64,000 nucleotides of DNA from Lumbricus rubellus. Lineage: Eukaryota > Annelida > Clitellata > Crassiclitellata > Lumbricidae. The position numbers and the translations under genes were made by a program. Numbering within the stretch: the first letter of the stretch is position 1; every line of letters begins with the position of its first letter. Below are positions 14,006-24,959 of this stretch, piece by piece. A model generated the notes under the pieces. It was not told where the DNA came from, made no database searches, and saw only the letters and a program-made list of their open reading frames with translations. The stretch is from the NCBI GenBank assembly GCA_945859605.1, contig OX243814.1, positions 34,293,999-34,357,998 on the forward strand. Reading direction: 5' to 3'.

Positions 14006-14439
14006 ACACACATACGTGTATGTGATAGTGAGCGAGAGTGTTTGTCTAAACCACTTATCGAGAGTGCAGCTATTTACAAATTCATGAGTATTGTGTGTGA
14101 TTCTGGTATCAGTTGCATCGTCGTCGTCATTCAAGTTGGTATCTGGCTGCCATCGTTGCCTTCCTTCCGCGACAGATGGCCGCCACTTATGAGACGACGT
14201 ACTTATTCTAAATGCGACAGAACAAAGTCGTTGTTTCTTATCTCGTCGTAATCTCCTAATCGTAAACGCGTCTGTGGATAAACTCTTTTTCTTTCGCCAA
14301 CATTAGGACAAACTCCGCCACTGTTCGTTCGTTGACAGACTGACAGTGCCAGTCCAAAGCCTGGAGATGGAGGAGGGTGACACTAATCATCCTTGGTATA
14401 CGACACACAGTGTAGTTAGACATCAGCAAGTGACCATTA

Positions 14440-14614
14440 AGTCGCAGCGCGAAGAGATTGGGTCACAAATGGAGAAGTTAAAGTTAAAAACTCATTTGTT
14501 TTCATTGCATTATAACTAGATTTGTAGTGAAGCGCGCTCTTGTTCAAGACTTGTTTTTGTTAAAGCGCGGTATAAATGACTAATTGTATTGTAATTGTAT
14601 TGTATTGTAAAGAA
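14440..14614 (+). mobile_element. LINE 3' end with (TTGTA)n tail
   Basis: A short coding end reads MEKLKLKTHLFSLHYN and stop (14468-14518), typical of RT C-termini. It is followed by a hairpin tail, AAGCGCGCTCTTG and TAAAGCGCGGTATAAATGA, and a TTGTA repeat. Confidence 0.6.
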
Positions 14615-14809
14615 ACTAAAGGGTTTCTGCATAGAGCTTGATGACACAGTCCAACTCAATGAGTTAGGAATACTCATTAGAAAAAAGTTATTCAGGGCCT
14701 CAAATGTAGGCCCACAGTAACCCCACATAATTTTTTATCATTTGCTTCAAAAACGAATATTTAAAATACTTCTCTTTGTAACGGTAGCCGATTCGTTGAA
14801 GCGTTTGAC

Positions 14810-14878
14810 TTAACCCTTTAACGACCAGAGTGTACCAAAATGCATAAAAATATGTGTAGCTTGTCGTTAAAGGGTTAA
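14810..14878. mobile_element. Diverged TTAA hairpin MITE outside SF3B3
   Basis: 69 bp, TTAACCCTTTAACGACC to GTCGTTAAAGGGTTAA; the interior is unlike the main family. Confidence 0.6.
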
Positions 14879-15377
14879 AGAACAGCCTGCGGGTTTTGCC
14901 TTGATGCAGGTGGTCACTGTATGTAGGCTAGTAAGTCAGTAGGCTAAGCATATTGCTTATTTCACCCTACATGCATATGGCCAACATTCTGCTTAGAGCC
15001 TTAGAACCTTGATCAAGTCTTTCACTCACAATTGATCAATTATGATCATATGATCTTTCGAACTTTGACCTTCGGAGGGATCAAGGTATCAAACACAGCC
15101 GCTACACATTGCATTAAGCCTGTGAGTTTCTCAATTATTGTCGTAGAAAGCAATGTGAGGAATGGGGGAGGGGTGATATCCTGTTCAATATTCCTCCCTC
15201 TGAAATTCCCATTGGCGCCAGTAATCTTAATGCTTCTATAAGGCTTTCAGAAATACATAATTTATATACCGCCAGATGTGTTCTTAAGTGGCCAGGTTCC
15301 AGTGTGATCGAACCTGTTGCTCTTGCATGCTCACTGATATTTGATATTTGAGGAAGATTCACTAATTCGATGCTCTC

Positions 15378-15535
15378 GTTTGATCGTCGTGATATTTAAT
15401 TCAGAGTAGAAATGTGTGAATGAATGAATAAATGATGAATGCATGTATGTATGATTTTATGTTTGAGTGCGTTATGCTGCCGTTTGATCTTCATGATATT
15501 TGATTCAGAGTAGAAATGTGTGAATGAATGAGCAC
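15378..15535. repeat. Tandem duplication, 104-bp period
   Basis: GTTTGATCGTCGTGATATTT and the following 30 bp (TTCAGAGTAGAAATGTGTGA) recur 104 bp later with a few changes. Confidence 0.7.
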
Positions 15536-15647
15536 ATTGAAAGAATATATTGGATGCATTTAAGCGTATACGCATTAATGTTTATGTTTGAATGCGTGTA
15601 CGCTATTTATGCAGCGCTGTTTTAAAGGAATTTTTAGAACTTATCAA

Positions 15648-15803
15648 CCTCTTCTTTCCGTTTCCATCCTCCATGGTAAATTACTCCCAATCGGAGGACA
15701 ATGACCATTTTGCTAGTTTTAACTGTACAGAAGTGCTTCCACAACTGCACAAATCCATTTAGAACTGCACGTTTGGTGTACAACTGCACGTTAAAAACCC
15801 TGT
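15648..15803 (+). repeat. Dispersed repeat copy 1 (unknown family)
   Basis: Shares CTTTCCATCYTCCATGGTAAA, CTCCCAATCGGA, ACAGAAGTGCTTC and CCATTTAGAACTGCAC, in order, with 38435-38608. No terminal structure or coding sense seen. Confidence 0.6.
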
Positions 15804-15999
15804 AGCCTATTTATCAGTGTTTACAATAGGCCTGTATGTTAGACTTTGTGAGTATGCATATAGGCTTACAATTATACATAGGCAATGCATGTGTACGTTT
15901 AGTCTACGTGTATGTATTATGTAGGCCATTTATGAGTGTATAATTATTATGTGAACACAAGTCTATAATACTAGTACTAGTCTATAGCCTATACATATG

Positions 16000-16961
16000 C
16001 ATATACATGAATGCAAGCTACAAGCATGCTATTTATGTACTTTTATGCATGTAGCCAATGCATGTATACATGTATGTTTTTACGCACGTAGGCCTATAAT
16101 TATGTGTGTATGCATGTGCGTACCGTATGCATGTGTGCGTAAATTGGTATGTATGCATGCATGTGTGTATGCATTTGTCCGACCATTTACACAGCCCTCC
16201 TCTTGAACGCAATACAAAAATGAAGATGAGGCTAAAACTGTTCTAAAGCCGTAATGACAGACGATTGTAAGTCGCCATTGCGCCTGATTACACGAGTCCA
16301 CTAAAGTGATTCTTAACCTGAAGCTACGACCAGCGCCGTCTGCTGCTTCCGACAACCTCTCTAATTACGCGGTTGCCGGACACACATCACGTAGGTGGGG
16401 GGGGGGGGTGAGGGGGCCTCGCCCCCAGACGACCACAATAATTATTTAGCCCCATTCAACAGTCACCGCTGCTACACGGGCGAATTATTATCTGGCTGTG
16501 AAGTTAGCCTTTCGTACGTGAATGATACGCCGGAAAGTGTATCGTTAATGGGCGGAAAATGGACGACCGATGAGCGAAAAGAGGAAATGCTAGATGGGCG
16601 CAGCAGTGGCGCCGGCTAACGATGAGATCTAACGCAGCAAATGTGAAGCATCAGTGGCGCGAGTGCAGGTCATCACGTGATGACGATTGCGGAGATAATG
16701 AGGCTGCAGTCGAAAGGGATGATGGGTAGTCATCACTACTATAAGCGCTTTATGGTTGGGTAAGAGCAGGGGCCAGATACATATACTAGGCCTATATTAT
16801 ACACGTATATAATTTGTAAATGTATACATACCTATTCACACACCTACACACACACCTACACACAAACACACAAACACACACACACTGCATATATAATTAT
16901 ATATGTGTACATATAGGTTATATAATTATGTGAGACCTTCTCCAGACTAAATCAACGTCAT

Positions 16962-17003
<42 letters not shown>

Positions 17004-18198
17004 TGTTTTTGCACCCATTCATTTTTTACAGTTATAAATTTCAAGTCACATATTCGAAGAGAAATGGCCACAAGGATCGACCCTGAAGGAATCCCTGACC
17101 CCCCCTCCAGTGGCGGCGCTAGGATTTCAGTTTGGGGGGCTGAACTCGCGGATCAAATTTTCATTTTCATCGCCAAAATTTCTGACGACCTTTTTTCATA
17201 GAAATTTTCCATTTTCATCGCCAAAATTTATATCTGACGTCACCAACTAGGCTACTTGACGTCAGAACCTTCGCCCTGAGTGATGACGCACTGATGCAGA
17301 CGTTTGCCCAGCTGACACAACATCACCAACCTAGCAGTCTATTTCAACAGCTGTATAACTATGTCGGCCCATCTTCCAGACCGTTTTAACCAACTGCTTC
17401 GTACGACCCGATGAATGATTCATTCCAACCTCAACGGGCGTCATGTTCGTCCACTGCGACGTTGCCTTCCACATTCGATAATGCGCATGACTAGCGGGTG
17501 TGCAGATGTGACAGCTGTAGGTCTATTATATCGAAAAGGCTACAGCAGTGTGAGAATTGTGGAAAAATAACTGGGGGGTTGGCCTATGATAAACTTGGAA
17601 TTGGGTGTGAAAAAACAGAGTTTGCTATGGGTGGGGCTCTAAGAAAGACTGGAGGGGGGTTGAAACCCCCCGGCAATTCTCACGGTCTCACCCTGGGCTA
17701 CAGTCCGTGCTCAACTTTGCTGCTCTTCTCATCAATGGCAAGACACCATTCTGACCATGCCATTAATCTGATAATAGCTTATTATTTGGAATCTATTAAT
17801 ACGATTAGCTACGATTGGTAAATCTTGAAAACTAACTAGGTCTAATATTCGTTTTTCTGGCGTCAAGTCGATTCATCCGCTGCCATCTATTGACTAACTT
17901 GTAGAATGCAGGTGCGCGCGCGTGCTAGTGTGCGAGAGAGACACTGTGCTGCCACCTTTTGAATGCTATGAGCGCGAAAATTTCAACGTCTTATTAATGT
18001 TTAGCCTGTGGAAGTAAATAAAATTACCGGTAACTAGTCCTTAGTTAGAGGCAGCTGATAAAAATCCGCTGCATGTTAGAGGTTTGACTATTATAACGAA
18101 GGCCTAAAGATTCAAGTTAAACTTTTTTAAAATATGGTACAACAAAAATTTATCTGAACTTTGGCGTAACTAGGTTTGTAATACATGTACACTTGTCG
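16000..18198. other. No gene recognised
   Basis: Contains a CA repeat near 16840-16885, the AATC run, and G/C-tract sequence at 17100-17720 that looks transposon-derived but has no provable ends. Confidence 0.5.
16963..17000. repeat. (AATC)n microsatellite
   Basis: Pure tetranucleotide run. Confidence 0.95.
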
Positions 18199-18271
18199 GC
18201 CTAGATAGCTCAGTTGGGAGAGCGTTAGACTGAAGATCTAAAGGTCCCCGGTTCAATCCCGGGTCTGGGCA
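18199..18271 (+). tRNA. tRNA-Phe (anticodon GAA)
   Basis: 73 nt with no intron. The acceptor stem GCCTAGA/TCTGGGC pairs fully with one T-G wobble. The D arm (AGCTCAGTTGGGAGAGC) and anticodon loop CTGAAGA are canonical, with GAA at 232-234 of this kilobase (18232-18234). The T arm CCCGGTTCAATCCCGGG is intact, and A71 is the discriminator. The acceptor stem differs from the usual animal tRNA-Phe (GCCGAAA/TTTCGGC, from memory) but with paired changes. T runs at about 18303 and 18313 may terminate Pol III, though they lie some 30 nt away. A tRNA-derived repeat copy is a weaker alternative. Confidence 0.8.
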
Positions 18272-18678
18272 ATAAAACCCGACTAATCCCCGGGGGTCGA
18301 CAACTTTTTGTCTTTTTTACCACCACTGGTGGATCCTGAACCTCTGAACCATCCGATTTTGTCAAGCTTTCAAAAATATTCTGCTTTCGATTAGGCCTAC
18401 TGAAGGTCCGAATGATTAAATCAGCAGACAATTATTCGTGTTCAGCAGCCAGCTATTAGTCTATTGTTATTTTTTTTAAATCTATCTCTTGCGAATTGAA
18501 AAAAAGAATTAATTAGGCAATGCGTGCCATTGACGTTGAATTACTTACTTATGTGCGAATCAACTACAATATTGATTGAAGCATAGAGATGTATTATAAA
18601 TATAACGCTAGAGAGAGTATGGCCTATCTCCTCTGCATAGAAATGTGAAGTCACCAACGACCTTATAAATATTATATA

Positions 18679-19083
18679 CACTGTGTCCCAATAAATCGAG
18701 ACCCCTTTTTATAATGTGAATAAAACAGGCAAATCTTAATCGATTTTCAAAATTTTAAAACTGTTTTTATCCTGAGATAATTATCTTACATTGATTCAAA
18801 TATGAAGTTTCTGGCATGAATATTGACGTCACAATTACGTCATTTGCATCAGAGGATTCCAATGTTAAGTACCGAAAAAGTTGTGTTCGGTACTTAACAT
18901 TGGAATCCTCTGATGCAAATGACGTAATTGTGACGTCAATATTCATGCCAGAAACTTCATATTTGAATCAATGTAAGATAATTATCTCAGGATAAAAACA
19001 GTTTTAACATTTTGAAAATCGATTAAGATTTGCCTGTTTTATTCACATTATAAAAAGGGGTCTCGATTTATTGGGACACAGTG
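18679..19083. mobile_element. Near-perfect palindromic MITE, 405 bp, TA-flanked
   Basis: The ends CACTGTGTCCCAATAAATCG and its inverse are flanked by TA on both sides. The arms (about 195 bp each) are almost identical, meeting at about 18881 around a loop of roughly 13 nt. Ends and target fit a mariner-type foldback element. Such near-perfect arms imply recent formation or gene conversion. Confidence 0.85.
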
Positions 19084-19177
19084 TATATTAACGGTAACCA
19101 CGCCAGTGACGTCACTCTGTGCAAACGACCAATCACAGGCAATTTCTTATTCCGACCAATCACAGGTGATTTCAAAA

Positions 19178-19790
19178 TCAAATCAAATCAAATATTTATT
19201 TATTCCTTGGAGCATATCAAACACAACCTGAACATAGTGCAACTTAACTAGACAACGTGTTCATACTGTCTGACAAACATATTAATGTAACACATTTGAA
19301 AGGAAAATTATCAGAAGCACATCTCATTGTATCAACCAGGAAAGGGGAAGACCCAGAAGGGGCACTAGCCCCGCTGGGAAGGGCCCACCCTATAGCTCAG
19401 CTTAATGTTGGTTGTACAGAAACAGAACATAGTAATTATGCTGTTAATTCTGAAGATGATAATAACTCGACATTTAATAGAACAACATGCAATCCTATGA
19501 GACCGACAAATAGAAATAGCAAACAAGCTAGATGCATTCAATCACGTTCCCTTAGATTAAGATGGTCTCTCCAGCGCTTCTTGAATTGTGAGTATGTAGG
19601 TAAAGACTGGATACTTATGGGTATTGCATTCCAAATTTTTGGTCCACTGCAATATATTGAGAATCTACGATAATTTGTACGTGCATAAGACACACTCAGA
19701 CCCTTGCTCCCTCTTGTGTTATGGTCATGCATATCAACATACAGAATAGGTGATAATAATATTATGTCCACAAAACTCCACATGTCTTTG
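19178..19790 (-). mobile_element. 5'-truncated LINE remnant with (ATTTG)n tail
   Basis: The - strand translation at 19538-19783 holds an RT C-terminal block, HDHNTRGSKGL and IYCSGPKIWNAIP, then YSQFKKRWRDHL. The tail at 19178-19196 is an ATTTG repeat on the - strand. Stops follow in the 3' part. Confidence 0.7.
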
Positions 19791-19861
19791 CAAAATAATC
19801 AAGCACATCTGGACAAATTCACAATAATTTTCGTTTATTCAACAATCCGGTATTATAATAC

Positions 19862-20160
19862 ATCTCTATGGTTAGAATGCTCGCCTGCCACGCGGGCGGC
19901 CTGGGTGCGTTTCACGACCCATGCGCGAGTTCTTTAGATGTTGGCCTACTTCTTTAGATTCCGTCGCTATGTGAAGGTTGAAGAGGGCGCCACCACATAC
20001 ATCTCCGACTTGGTGGGGGTGATGATGCTGCTGATGATCATGATGATCATGATCATGATCTTGATAAATGAGATCTCTGCCCGATCTTATTCCCAGGTGG
20101 CTTTAAAGGGATGAGATAGCCTAAGAGAAGTGGTTTTCCATTGCCTTCCTCACAGACAAT
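19862..20160 (+). mobile_element. tRNA-Gly(GCC)-like repeat head
   Basis: TGGTTAGAATGCTCGCCTGC and CACGCGGGCGGCCTGGGT match a tRNA-Gly(GCC) D and anticodon arm, but the T arm is broken (GTGCGTTTCACGACC), so it is not a functional tRNA. The following 240 bp, with GATCATGATG repeats, may be the SINE body. Confidence 0.4.
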
Positions 20161-20839
20161 AATTATTATGAGTGAGTAACTTGTCCATTATCGTTATTAT
20201 GCAGTGGTTCAAGGTATACGATCAAACCTCCGACCCATGATTGGTCACACGACACACGACATACCGCCACGCCACCGCGTTCCATCCATTTATGTACCTA
20301 AAATGTATGTTTGTATGCACGCACGCATGCTATTACTGCACGCCCGTGATCCAATTGGTACATGCACGTCTGACCTTTCTGACCTGGGTCAGGTCGACCA
20401 GCAAAATATGACGACCAGACGGAACTTTTCGAACCAGAAAGATGGCGGATTAGTAATCGATTTAATAATGTTTATTACAATTTTGTGCTCAGCCACCTGG
20501 ATCATATTATTGTAGTTAGCCTATTTGTGACATTAGGTTCTAGTCAGGCATGTGCCGGGTAGGGGGGGGGAGAGAATTGAACGTAGGCCTAATTGCAACC
20601 AGCACTCGACATATATTACAGCAACTATCGCAATAACCTTCAAAATACATTTTAAATGCTTTTGAAATATATTTGAAATAAGACATCAAATTTAATTTTG
20701 CTGACAAAATGCATTCAGCAACGTCTTTAATGTGACACAGAAATTATATCGGCTTTTCACCAGCCGTCGGCAGCCGATGTATTAATGGGCCGTAATTATA
20801 TAATTATTATTGAACCGCAGCAAAAGTATAGGCCTACGG

Positions 20840-21250
20840 CGTACGTTAAGATATGTCTGATAGGATGATGCAAAGTAAGGATGGGTAATGTAAAGCACGG
20901 AGATGTAATGTAAAGTAAGGTAAGATGATGTATTATAGTAAGAAAAGGTAATGCAAAGTAAGGTAGGGTGATGTATAGTAAGAAAAGGTAATGCAAAGTA
21001 AGGAAGGGTAGTGTAAAGCAAGAAAAGGTAATGTAAAGTAAGCTAGGGTAATGTAAAGCACGAAGAGGTAATGTAAAGTAAGGTAAGATGATGTATTATA
21101 GTAAGAAAAGGTAATGCAAAGTAAGGAAGGGTGATGTAAAGTAATGAAGGGCAATGTAATGAAAGGAAGAACGGTGTAAAGTGCGAAAGGGTAATGTAAG
21201 GAAAGGAAGAGTGATGCAAAGCTAGGAAGCGTAGTGTGAGGTGTGAGGCA
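20840..21250. repeat. Degenerate ~20-bp minisatellite (GTAAAGTAAGGAAGGGTAAT)
   Basis: About 18 variants of a GTAATGTAAAGTAAGGAAGG-type unit, with GTAAG at nearly every unit. It ends shortly before the 167-bp MITE. Confidence 0.85.
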
Positions 21251-21338
21251 AGGTATAAGGTATTCAGGGATGTGTCACACATTTAAGACACAATAATTTA
21301 TTGAACTGGTCATTGTCATTAATAGCATTAGAGTTGGG

Positions 21339-21505
21339 CATGGGCGGAGTTTATCAGGGGCTAGGGGGGGGGCTAAGCCCCCAAGAAAGCCCAGATTCAA
21401 TTTTTTTACCATGAAAATGGTATACTTTTTCGGGGTTAGCCCCCCTAATAAGGCCCAGATTCGGGGTTAGCCCCCCCCAAGAACGGAAACCAAACTCCGC
21501 CCATG
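21339..21505. mobile_element. hAT-like MITE, 167 bp, uninterrupted copy
   Basis: It starts CATGGGCGGAGTTT, ends AAACTCCGCCCATG, and is flanked by an exact 8-bp duplication GAGTTGGG (21331-21338 and 21506-21513). The inside repeats GGGGTTAGCCCCCC-type blocks. It is non-coding and serves as the empty-site reference for the copy at 34547. Confidence 0.85.
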
Positions 21506-21970
21506 GAGTTGGGTAAATGTAAAGAAGGTGACGAATGGTAGCTACAGTTGCAGCTAAATATTATATACAAATTATACATATATAGGCCCTACAGTTTATA
21601 CACGTATATAATATATATAATATTATATATATAACTGTAACTGAATAAATATATAGCATACCTATTATAGCAGAGCAGAACAAAGGTTGGGTGATTGCAA
21701 GCAATTCCATAAAAGGATATTAATAATTGGAGATGAGGCTATAAAACGTAAATAAATAAAGAACGGGTTTGGGTAAAAGATGAAGCAAGTAGAGGTTTAA
21801 TAAGGAGATATTGTGGATAGGCCTACGCCATCTTGACTATTCGTACAATAATTCATCAAAGATATTAAATGTATTAATTGGCAGAATAATATGACAGTTA
21901 ACTGCTCAAATATGGCTGATTGAAGCGTTTTGTGAGACGCTATGTCGGCAATGAATCGATTGGTTTACCG

Positions 21971-22078
21971 TATAAATATCGGCGAGGAGAGATGGCTCAG
22001 CGTACAGTTCTTCTTCTTCGCGTTGCATCTTCAACAGACTGCTGCTTCACAGCCGAAGACGTTTGAAGAAAGACAAAG
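21971..22078 (+). promoter_or_regulatory. TATA core promoter and non-coding exon 1 of the peptide-precursor gene
   Basis: TATAAATA occupies 21971-21978. A TCAG initiator-like word lies at 21997-22000, about 28 nt downstream, which is canonical TATA-to-start spacing. The following 80 nt has no ATG and ends at 22078 with AAAG|GTAAAA, a plausible donor. This would be a 5' UTR exon spliced to the signal-peptide exon at 22.9 kb (an acceptor CTTAG lies near 22873). The layout of a non-coding exon followed by a signal exon and a peptide exon is common for neuropeptide genes. The link between the two exons is inference. Confidence 0.45.
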
Positions 22079-22202
22079 GTAAAACATCGTGGGTCGACGA
22101 AAATACTGTTTCCACCGATGATAACAGAGACAGCAAGGTTCAGTGAAAATGGTAATTTACTGAAAAACCAAGTTCTAAGCTGATCGAGCAGTTTATCCCT
22201 AC

Positions 22203-22365
22203 AGTGTGGGTCATAAAAGTACCCTTAAGGTTTTTGCCAATATCTTCGACAAATGTATGAATTTTAAACTACAATTTTACAGGCTTGAAGGCAATTCACA
22301 ATGCACGTAGGCTATATATACTGACCAAATTTCGCAATTTTAGATTTTCAATTCTTGACGATGAC
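22203..22365. mobile_element. Diverged fragment related to the 10.6-kb mariner-type element
   Basis: Contains GTTTTTGCCAATATCTTCGA, an ATGAATTTTAAACTA stretch and ATTTTACAGGCTTGAAGGCA in the same order as an arm of the element at 10566. It has no clear ends. Confidence 0.45.
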
Positions 22366-22908
22366 ATCAGCAGTAGGGTATAGCAAGAAAAATGTAAACT
22401 GATGGTATGATATAATTTATTATGTCATAAAATAATTTAGATCAAACCTGGTTACCTGAGAAGTCGATTAGGTTACATGTCGCCGTCTGATTGGTGCGCA
22501 GTGTGAGAAGTGATTTTTTAAATTTATGGATACAATACAATAATTTCACAAGTCGGTAAGTCAGTCAGTCAGTCAGTCAGTCGATAAACACGTGACTTAG
22601 CCTATTTCTATTATATTTATACCGAACTCTATTCTAATATAGGCTTATTATGTGCTGTAATATGCCAAGCAAATTTCTGTCCAGGGTAACGGCCTCTGTT
22701 GTCATAGACCCTGGTCCAATCGGGTCCATCTATCCAATATACATGTAGGCTACTGCTTCTCTTCTGTTATTTACTCATGTGAAATTGTCTTTATCCATTG
22801 AGAGTTTTCTTGTAAAATACTTGGCTTCTATTGCTTCAAAGTTTCGATGTGACTTGAAGCCACACTAAACTTAGGCCTAAATATCTGGCATGAACTGTTT
22901 AATTTCCG

Positions 22909-24840
22909 ATGAAGAAAGTCATTTTCCTCTGCCTCTTCATGGTCCTGGTCTTCCAGAGTAAGACAGTTTCCTTGTACTACGTGCATATAATCTATTTGCT
23001 AAAGACTCAGAACAGTTAACAATGAATATATTTTGATAACGATGATGCCGGTGGCGATGGTGAACGCAACGACTTATGTAGGCCTACATCATAAAGCTAC
23101 AATGCTATAGGCCCCTATGTATATAAAGCAGCAGAAATTGGTTTGCCGAAGACGTAACACGTTGTTTATAGACATCGCAACGGAATTAGATTCACATAAG
23201 AATATCGCATGTAGAATTGTAGATCCTCAGTAATGGTCCTTGTTCCAATTTCAAAACACTGCCACACCAATCGTAGGCTTTTATGGCGGTAACCATTTTC
23301 ATTCAAATTCCTTTGGTAGTCCTACTCCCTTTCATTTTGCGTGGATACTTATCGGCTAGCAGTTTTTATGATATAGGCCTATAGGCCCATGTAGAATTGT
23401 AGATCCTCAGTAATGGTCGAAATAAAATTTACTCGACTCTATCAATTCCACCAAACGCTGTGCCAGTCAACGTAGTTTCATCACAACTGAACGCAGAGGC
23501 GTACAGAGAAATTTTCAAATGGGGGGGGGGGGGGCAAAATTTCGGTCTTGGGACTGGAAAACAAATTTCGTCTTTGGTCGCCGAAAAATTTCATCACCTC
23601 TTTTTAGTCATTTGTGCAATTCCCATAAAAAGATATAATTTTATTAGGCAAAATAGTCGATGTCGTTGACCTTTTTTTAGTCATAGCCTTCTCGGTTGTG
23701 GGGCCGTCAATCTGGAATGACCTCCTCCCAAACCTCCATCTCCTCCACCTGACCAGTCAATCTTTATTTCTCAAGTCTCTTAAATCTTTGTTCTTTAGTC
23801 GTGGCTGGGCTGGGAGCGCCTCTGAGTAGTTTCTTGAAGAGGCGCTACATAAATTCTAGTAATGAATGAATGAATGAATGAATGAAGATGATCGAAATTT
23901 CTGGCAAAAAGATGCCGTTTTCTTTAAAAAAACATACCATTTCCCCGCCAAAATAGGTGATGACCTGTTTTTAGTCATACAGTACTTTTTCCTTTTTGCG
24001 ATCTGTCTTCTCTGTCACCTTTCCCACTGTATAATTGTTGAAACCCTATAAGACCCTCGCGGGGGGCGGGACCTACAAAACTGATGGGGAGGGCCATGTC
24101 CACTTTCCACACCAGAATAGCTGGTGAGAAGCAAAGAAATGTCTAAACGGGGCCGTATTGGACCCCCTGGATCCGCCCCTGACTGAACGGACAATATTAC
24201 GAAACATATATAATATACACTGCTCGTTGCACACTATCTTTTTAGCTCAATTAGTTGAGCGACTTCCGGCTGCACTCATTTCCCATTCGGTCACTTTTTT
24301 TATTATAAACCGGGCTGAAAATGAGTCGGGTTTGTCCGGGTCGGCGAACCGGCATCGATTTTCGTTACCTGCTGTTATCGGGGTTCAGGCGGATCGAATG
24401 GTAAACATTTAGTCTATTACAATTACCAAATTTAGAGGCGAATTGGTACAGTTTTCGGGAAATTTAGTACGAATGACTAAAAAATAATGGTCATCAGAAA
24501 ATGTTGAGCCAAAGTAGGCGCCTACCTTGAAACGGCCATTTCACTCAGACCCGGCAACTTTTCCAAACCACTTTCAGTCTTTCATCTCTGATTATAATCA
24601 TGTACCTGAAGTAGGTGTTAACTTTGCTTTCGAATTGAAGACAACCAAAAGTAAGTCTTAAGGTTGAGCTGGACTTTTGACATAATTATTATAGGTGCAA
24701 CCTGTGGCGGATATGATCATGGCCCAAACGATCAGAAGAGATCGGACGATGCACCTGCGTACAAGCGAGCTGACAGTAACATGGTGGATGTTGACAAGCG
24801 TCCGCTTCCTAAGCTTCCTCCTGGAAGAACTTGGGGATAG
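22909..24840 (+). CDS. Putative secreted neuropeptide-like precursor (3 coding exons, 76 aa)
   Basis: Unrecognised small gene, found by joining exons. Coding exon 1 is 22909-22957: ATG, basic MKK, then a hydrophobic core (VIFLCLFMVLVFQ), a typical signal peptide, with donor A|GTAAGA in phase 1. Exon 2 is 24615-24650 (36 nt, phase 1 to 1, VNFAFELKTTK) with a strong donor GTAAGT but a poor pyrimidine tract at its acceptor. Exon 3 is 24695-24840 (acceptor ATTATTATAG), which reads ATCGGYDHGPNDQ, KR, SDDAPAY, KR, ADSNMVDVD, KR, PLPKLPPGRTWG, stop. Three KR dibasic sites divide it into short peptides, and the final Gly before the stop is the usual amide donor, so the last product would be PLPKLPPGRTW-amide. 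One cysteine is present. If exon 2 is skipped the frame is kept (64 residues). A 688-bp hAT-like element sits in the first coding intron. No homologue was recognised; an antimicrobial-type secreted peptide is an alternative. Confidence 0.6.
23494..24181. mobile_element. hAT-like non-autonomous element, 688 bp
   Basis: The left end CAGAGGCGTACAG and the right end, reverse-complemented CAGGGGCGGATCCAG, are imperfect inverted repeats. The 8-bp duplication ACTGAACG is exact on both sides (23486-23493 and 24182-24189). A LINE 3' fragment (about 23688-23884) is nested inside. It lies in the first coding intron of the putative peptide-precursor gene. Confidence 0.8.
23688..23884 (+). mobile_element. 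LINE 3' fragment with (GAAT)n tail
   Basis: The translation contains an RT C-terminal block, IWNDLPPNLHLLHL, followed by a short 3' end with GGGAGCGCCTCTGAGTAG, CTTGAAGAGGCGCTA and a GAAT repeat. The complementary words form a terminal hairpin. The same tail occurs at 46675 and, in part, in the SINE at 24960. Confidence 0.7.
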
Positions 24841-24959
24841 TCCTGAGTTTGACCTCATTGTATGGTCAGCAAGACCTGCTAGGTCAGTTGTAAGTTTATT
24901 TTCAAAGGTCTAACTTTGTTTGCAGCGTGCCGCATTGGTCTAACATACTAGTAACTTGA

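Noticed and set aside
13352..14134. Open frames of 200-260 codons (MYVC or YIHT repeats) on both strands
   Set aside because: Direct translation of the stop-free CATA microsatellite; no non-repeat coding sequence.
17107..17720. Possible hAT-like element starting CAGTGGCGGCGCTAGG
   Set aside because: No matching right end or target duplication could be found.
18225..18431. - strand open frame ending RPGIEPGTFRSSV
   Set aside because: This is the reverse translation of the tRNA-Phe gene, a well-known false protein.
19257..19673. 138-codon + strand open frame
   Set aside because: Antisense of the LINE remnant, whose coding sense is the - strand.
20840..21250. Regularly spaced repeats resembling a CRISPR-like array
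   Set aside because: Units are contiguous and degenerate, with no unique spacers, in a eukaryotic context; it is a minisatellite.
24245..24270. tRNA A-box-like word (TAGCTCAATTAGTTGAGCG)
   Set aside because: No matching B box or cloverleaf follows.
24695..24913. 72-codon + strand frame starting at the same base as the last peptide exon
   Set aside because: It is a shifted frame of the exon; the phase-consistent frame carries the KR sites and has the correct splice phase.
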